Assembly (NCBI GenBank): GCA_902796785.1
Contig: CADBQJ010000025.1
Location: forward strand, 1 to 9,187
Source: Fibrobacter succinogenes
Lineage (GTDB): Bacteria > Fibrobacterota > Fibrobacteria > Fibrobacterales > CADBQJ01
Direction of reading: 5' to 3'
DNA length: 9,187 nt
In this document: in pieces, positions 6,092-9,187 of the stretch
Layout: the number at the start of each line of letters is the position of its first letter
Position numbering within the stretch: position 1 is the first letter of the stretch
Position numbers and translations under genes: made by a program
The notes under the pieces: generated by a model
What the model saw: the letters and a program-made list of their open reading frames with translations, nothing else
Told to the model about the DNA's origin: nothing
Database searches by the model: none

Positions 6092-6097
6092 GCGCAA

Positions 6098-6103
6098 TAA
6101 ATA
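6098..6103 (-). promoter_or_regulatory. -10-like hexamer before the DsbD alpha-like gene
   Basis: TATTTA on the minus strand ends six bases (TTGCGC) before the ATG at 6091, with no Shine-Dalgarno sequence. It sits in a 46-base spacer shared with the divergent scpA gene. Confidence 0.4.
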
Positions 6104-6125
6104 GGAAATTCGCGCGTTCCGGAGC

Positions 6126-6131
6126 TACATT
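6126..6131 (+). promoter_or_regulatory. -10-like hexamer before scpA
   Basis: TACATT ends six bases (TGAAGT) before the ATG at 6138. Read as TACATTTG it also matches the TAnnTTTG form of the Bacteroidota -7 element. The nearest GGAG is 13 bases from the ATG, too far to act as a normal ribosome binding site. Confidence 0.45.
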
Positions 6132-6137
6132 TGAAGT

Positions 6138-7463
6138 ATGTCTGCCTGGAGCGTGAGCATCCGTTCGTACGAGGGTCCGCTGGACCTGTTGCTCTACACG
6201 ATTTCCAAAAAAGACCTGAACATCCGCGACATCAGCATCTCCGAAATCGCCGACCAGTACGTCGCCCATCTGGAGGAGCTGGGAATCGGCGAGGTGGACC
6301 TGAACGAGGCGAGCGAGTTCCTCGACCTGGCCACCCGGCTGATGGAGCTGAAGGCGCGCGAGCTGAACATCGGCGAAGCGCGCTCCGACGAGGAGATCTT
6401 CCAGTTCGACGAGGACCGCGAGCAGTTCTTCCGCGAGATCGAGGCCTACAAGGCCTACAAGGAGATGGCCGGCGGGCTCAGGGACTTCGAGACGGTCGAG
6501 CGCCGGACCTTCGGGCGCGGCCGCCCCGAGAACTTCGGCCGCTCCGACGAGGAGATTTCGTGCAAGGAAGCCGGGATCTTCCAGCTCTACGACGCCTATT
6601 ACCGCGCGATGCGCGCCTCCTCCGCGGACGGCGGCGGGCCGGTGCACACCATCGACCTCGACTACTATCCGCTCGAGGACGCCAAGCAGAACGTCAGCAA
6701 CCTCCTCCACCGCCGGGGGCGCGCCGCCTTCGACGACCTGGTGGGGGCCGACCCCACGCCGCTGGTGAGCACGACCACCTTCCAGGCCCTGCTCGACATG
6801 GTGAAGACCGAGGACGTGGTGCTGCGGCAGGTCAACCTGCAGAGCCTGCTCTGGAGCTACCGCAAGCGCGACAACGACGAGTACTACGACGAGATCTCCT
6901 CCTCCGCGCACGTGGAGGCCCCGACCTACGACGCCCCGCTCAAGGAGGGGCTGGTCGACTACATCCGCCGCCACGTGGCCGAGATGGGCGACAAGCTGGG
7001 GATCGACGGCATCCTGGACGAGCTGACCAAGCGCGTTTCGGAAGGGGGCGCGGTGCGCGAGGTCGACCTGGACCACGTGCTCGCGGGCGGCACCCTGGCC
7101 ACCATGCCCTCCGCGCTGGGACTCGTGCCCGACGACGAGCCCGCCTCCGGCGAACCCGCCGAAGAGGGCGCGGTCGCCGAGCCGGAGGAGGGCGAAACGG
7201 ACGGGACCGGGGCGCCCGTCGACCGGGCCGTCGGAACGGCGGATCCGGACGACGAGGCGGATTCCGCGCCGGGGGAACTGACCGGAGTGCCCGACGGGTT
7301 CGGGGAGACGGCGGACGACGGGTCCGGGGCGATCGACCCCGAGGACGCGGTCGTCGACGACTCGGACGTTTCGGACGAAGAGGGGGCCGAGGAGGCCGAA
7401 GGGGAGGATCCGGACGAGGAAACCGGGGAGAGCGGGGAGAATTTCGACAATTTCTTCGACTAG
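6138..7463 (+). CDS. scpA: Segregation and condensation protein A with long acidic C-terminal tail
   Basis: A 441-residue kleisin subunit of the SMC-ScpAB condensin complex, which bridges the SMC heads and organises and segregates the chromosome. The N-terminal SMC-neck-binding part is clear (residues 10-80: YEGPLDLLLYTISKKDLNIRD, then ISEIADQYVAHLEEL and ASEFLDLATRLMELKARELN). The C-terminal winged-helix part is at about 195-240 (AAFDDLV, then TTFQALLDMVKTEDVVLRQVNLQSLL). ScpA is normally about 250-270 residues. Here residues 241-330 add an extra segment with a predicted helix (266-300), and residues 331-441 form a disordered tail with 43 Asp/Glu, one Arg and no Lys, ending ENFDNFFD. The opening follows the family closely, fixing the ATG at 6138. 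scpB and smc are not in the window. The DUF4434 gene follows after 21 bases. Confidence 0.93.
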   Translation: MSAWSVSIRSYEGPLDLLLYTISKKDLNIRDISISEIADQYVAHLEELGIGEVDLNEASEFLDLATRLMELKARELNIGEARSDEEIFQFDEDREQFFREIEAYKAYKEMAGGLRDFETVERRTFGRGRPENFGRSDEEISCKEAGIFQLYDAYYRAMRASSADGGGPVHTIDLDYYPLEDAKQNVSNLLHRRGRAAFDDLVGADPTPLVSTTTFQALLDMVKTEDVVLRQVNLQSLLWSYRKRDNDEYYDEISSSAHVEAPTYDAPLKEGLVDYIRRHVAEMGDKLGIDGILDELTKRVSEGGAVREVDLDHVLAGGTLATMPSALGLVPDDEPASGEPAEEGAVAEPEEGETDGTGAPVDRAVGTADPDDEADSAPGELTGVPDGFGETADDGSGAIDPEDAVVDDSDVSDEEGAEEAEGEDPDEETGESGENFDNFFD

Positions 7464-7471
7464 CCCGATCG

Positions 7472-7480
7472 AAAGGAGGT
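7472..7480 (+). promoter_or_regulatory. Strong Shine-Dalgarno sequence of the DUF4434 gene
   Basis: AAAGGAGGT lies four bases before the ATG at 7485 and within the 21-base gap after scpA. It shows that this organism uses classical ribosome binding sites at some genes. Confidence 0.8.
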
Positions 7481-7484
7481 TCCC

Positions 7485-8957
7485 ATGCGCCTTCCCGCGT
7501 TCGCGTTGTCCGTCGCGCTCTTGGCCTCGTCCGCCTTGGGCGACGCCCCCAAGTTCTTCAGCGGCTATTTCCTCCAGCTCTGGATCGGCTACGGGGTCAC
7601 GAACGGCGTCATGTTCGCCGACCAGGCCTATTACGACAGGTGGCTGAAGGGGCTGGCCGACGTGGGGGCCGAATTCGTCATCGTCCAATCCACCATCACG
7701 CGCGACAACCAGAACTGGGTCCTTCCTCCCGGCGACAGCGTGGTCGACGCCGACTACGCCTGGTACCAGCCCAAGGGCGACTCGGTGATCATGGGAATCC
7801 ACCAGCGGAGCTACATGGCCAACCTGGACTACGCGGGCGCCCCGAAGCAAGGCGGAAAGCAGCCCGTGGACTACATCCTGGAGGCGGCGAAGAACAACGG
7901 GATGAAGGTCTACCTGGGGCTCTACCTCGACGCGCAGGAGACGTCGGCGACCGACTGGTGGAGCGTGATGGACTACCGTCTGCTGGACACGGTGACCTAC
8001 AGCGGCAAGATCGACTACGGCTCCTCCTATTGGAGCAGGGCCCGGAACGCCTACGAATACCACAAGCTCCGGAGCGTGCAGGTGCTGAACGAGCTGTGCG
8101 ACCTCTACGGCGACCACGAGGCGCTGGCCGGGTTCTACTTCGTCCCGGAAATCGCCTACACCCAGGCGATGATCCAGGACTCCTCGAAGCACTACGTGAT
8201 CGACATGATCCGTCCCGTCGTCGAGGCGGCGCACGCCTGCGGGGAGAAGTTCACCCTGGCGATCAGCCCCTACGTGGGCTCCATGCTTCCCTATCCCCGG
8301 GAAAACCCCTCGCCGGAGGGCTACGGCGACTGGTGGGAGGACGTGCTGGCCGCCACGGGAATCGACCTGATGTACCTTCAGGACGGCGTCGGCGCCAACC
8401 CCGACTCCCTCACCGAGGACTACGACGGCGTTTCGGGCTACGAACGGGAGATCAAGCGGGCCTGCGACAATTCCGGAACGACCACCTGCTGGGGGAACGT
8501 GGAGATCTACCATGGCACGGGACCGCGGATGGTGCCGTCGACGCTGGAGAAGGTGCGACTGCAGATGGACGCCTTCGCCCCCTACGCGGAGAAGCTGGTG
8601 GCCTTCTCCTACCACTACATCGACACCATGCAGGCGGCCTCCCTCGGGATGGACTCGGCTGCCGTGGCCCGGTTCTACGCCGATTACCGCGACTACTACC
8701 TGCGGAATTTCGCCTCCGTCGCGGAAAGGCGGACGGTCGCGTCCCGGCTGCCCGGCGGCGCCCTGGCGGGCGACCTCTTCCGCATTCCGGGCGGCTCGGC
8801 CCGCTGGGAGCTGCGGGACGCGGCGGGGCGGGTGATGGGCTCCGGGCGGGGGAGCGAGGTGCGGATGCCCGAGGCCACGGGCTTTTACGCGCTGCACCTC
8901 GAACGGTCGTCGGGCGCGCACGACATGGCGCTGTGGCGGGTGCCGGGGGGAGAGTAG
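7485..8957 (+). CDS. Exported DUF4434 TIM-barrel protein, putative glycoside hydrolase, with sorting-domain-like C-terminus
   Basis: A 490-residue protein. Residues 1-19 are a signal peptide (MRLPAFALSVALLASSALG). Residues ~23-410 look like a DUF4434 (beta/alpha)8 barrel: FFSGYFLQLWIGY at the first strand, GAEFVIVQST, GMKVYLGLYLD, GFYFVPEIAY, KFTLAISPYV, GIDLMYLQDGVG, CWGNVEIYHG and LVAFSYHYID read as successive strands. E222 (strand 4, FVPE) and E340 (strand 7, GNVE) sit where clan GH-A hydrolases carry acid/base and nucleophile, so a retaining glycosidase is plausible; the substrate is unknown. Residues ~437-487 (WELRDAAGRVMGSG, a VRMPEATGFYALHLE strand, then ALWRV) resemble a type IX secretion sorting domain, suggesting export to the surface or medium. 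The gene probably shares a transcript with scpA, though the roles look unrelated. Confidence 0.85.
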   Translation: MRLPAFALSVALLASSALGDAPKFFSGYFLQLWIGYGVTNGVMFADQAYYDRWLKGLADVGAEFVIVQSTITRDNQNWVLPPGDSVVDADYAWYQPKGDSVIMGIHQRSYMANLDYAGAPKQGGKQPVDYILEAAKNNGMKVYLGLYLDAQETSATDWWSVMDYRLLDTVTYSGKIDYGSSYWSRARNAYEYHKLRSVQVLNELCDLYGDHEALAGFYFVPEIAYTQAMIQDSSKHYVIDMIRPVVEAAHACGEKFTLAISPYVGSMLPYPRENPSPEGYGDWWEDVLAATGIDLMYLQDGVGANPDSLTEDYDGVSGYEREIKRACDNSGTTTCWGNVEIYHGTGPRMVPSTLEKVRLQMDAFAPYAEKLVAFSYHYIDTMQAASLGMDSAAVARFYADYRDYYLRNFASVAERRTVASRLPGGALAGDLFRIPGGSARWELRDAAGRVMGSGRGSEVRMPEATGFYALHLERSSGAHDMALWRVPGGE

Positions 8958-8970
8958 CCCTTCCCGTCTT

Positions 8971-9187
8971 TCAGGGCGTCGGAAGAAGGTTCAGGCGCCG
9001 AATCTCCGCGCAGAGGAAACGCGCCATTTCGCGGTGCGCTTCCGGAAGCGGATGGCCCTTGAAGCCGTTCATCGGCGGGAACTGTTCCGTGAAATGGAGA
9101 CGGCGGAATCCCCGCGAGGAGAGGGCCTCGACGATTCCGCGCCAGAGGACGCTTTCGGGCCCGTCGTGGCCGCCGGTCAGCGGCATC
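8971..9187 (-). CDS. C-terminal fragment of a probable SGNH/GDSL-type hydrolase
   Basis: The last ~71 codons of a minus-strand gene enter from the right edge; the start lies outside the window, and the ATG at 9186 is probably internal. The fragment reads PLTGGHDGPESVLWRGIVEAL, then GFRRLHFTEQFPP and NGFKGHPLPEAHREMARFL, ending in a basic helix. The GFKGHPLPEAHREMA block resembles the last conserved block of SGNH/GDSL hydrolases, where the catalytic His lies shortly before a helix packing on the core. The usual Asp three residues before that His is not obvious, so the family call is tentative and the nucleophile serine is out of view. The stop is 13 bases from the convergent DUF4434 stop, with no terminator visible between them. 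Confidence 0.5.
   Translation of the reverse strand, partial: MPLTGGHDGPESVLWRGIVEALSSRGFRRLHFTEQFPPMNGFKGHPLPEAHREMARFLCAEIRRLNLLPTP

Noticed and set aside
7110..7450. Tandem repeat array in the acidic part of scpA.
   Set aside because: The region is compositionally biased toward Asp, Glu, Gly and Ala codons, but I found no regular repeat unit or fixed period.
5874..8921. A 1015-codon open frame on the minus strand, antisense to scpA and the DUF4434 gene.
   Set aside because: Its translation is biased toward Val, Gly, Arg and His, typical of an antisense frame of GC-rich genes. It shows no domain, and both opposite genes are clear family members.
1..9187. tRNA, rRNA, CRISPR, insertion sequence or prophage features.
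   Set aside because: No cloverleaf-like sequence, repeat-spacer array, transposase-like protein or flanking inverted repeats were seen on either strand.

Overview
The window is GC-rich (roughly two thirds G+C by eye), densely coding bacterial DNA. I support eleven protein genes, two of them cut by the window edges, and no RNA genes, insertion sequences or CRISPR arrays. No gene-free stretch exceeds about 65 bases. The gene set fits a diderm bacterium: lipoprotein-like or exported proteins, a DsbD alpha-type periplasmic domain, oligoribonuclease and cytochrome bd oxidase. The C-terminal module of the DUF4434 protein resembles type IX (Por) sorting domains, which hints at the Fibrobacterota/Bacteroidota (FCB) group, but this placement is tentative.

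Layout. Bases 1-2165 hold a minus-strand operon, read right to left: oligoribonuclease (orn), a penicillin-binding transpeptidase starting in a 4-base TTGA overlap, and, one base after that gene's stop, an M3-family oligoendopeptidase that runs off the left edge. A 63-base AT-rich divergent promoter region (2166-2228) separates it from a plus-strand cluster (2229-5583): a FabF-type ketoacyl synthase, an orphan CydB-like membrane protein, a small PD-(D/E)XK nuclease-like protein of the HsdR N-terminal type, and an exported PDZ protein. A convergent minus-strand gene (5615-6091) encodes a stand-alone DsbD alpha-like domain. It is divergent, across only 46 bases, from scpA (6138-7463), which carries an unusually long acidic C-terminal tail. 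Next comes an exported DUF4434 TIM-barrel protein (7485-8957). The right edge cuts a convergent minus-strand gene that looks like the C-terminus of an SGNH/GDSL-type hydrolase.

How the genes relate. The left operon mixes RNA-oligomer, peptidoglycan and peptide metabolism. The middle cluster is not an obvious pathway and looks like housekeeping genes packed together. No recognised defence or mobile system is present.

The most interesting signal is in the translation and transcription starts. Four genes without a Shine-Dalgarno sequence (fabF-like, cydB-like, dsbD-like, scpA) have a TA-starting, -10-like hexamer ending exactly six bases before the ATG. This is the geometry expected of leaderless transcripts. 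Neighbouring genes (M3 peptidase, nuclease-like, PDZ, DUF4434) instead carry clear Shine-Dalgarno sequences. A second theme is TTG start codons embedded in TTGA stop/start overlaps.
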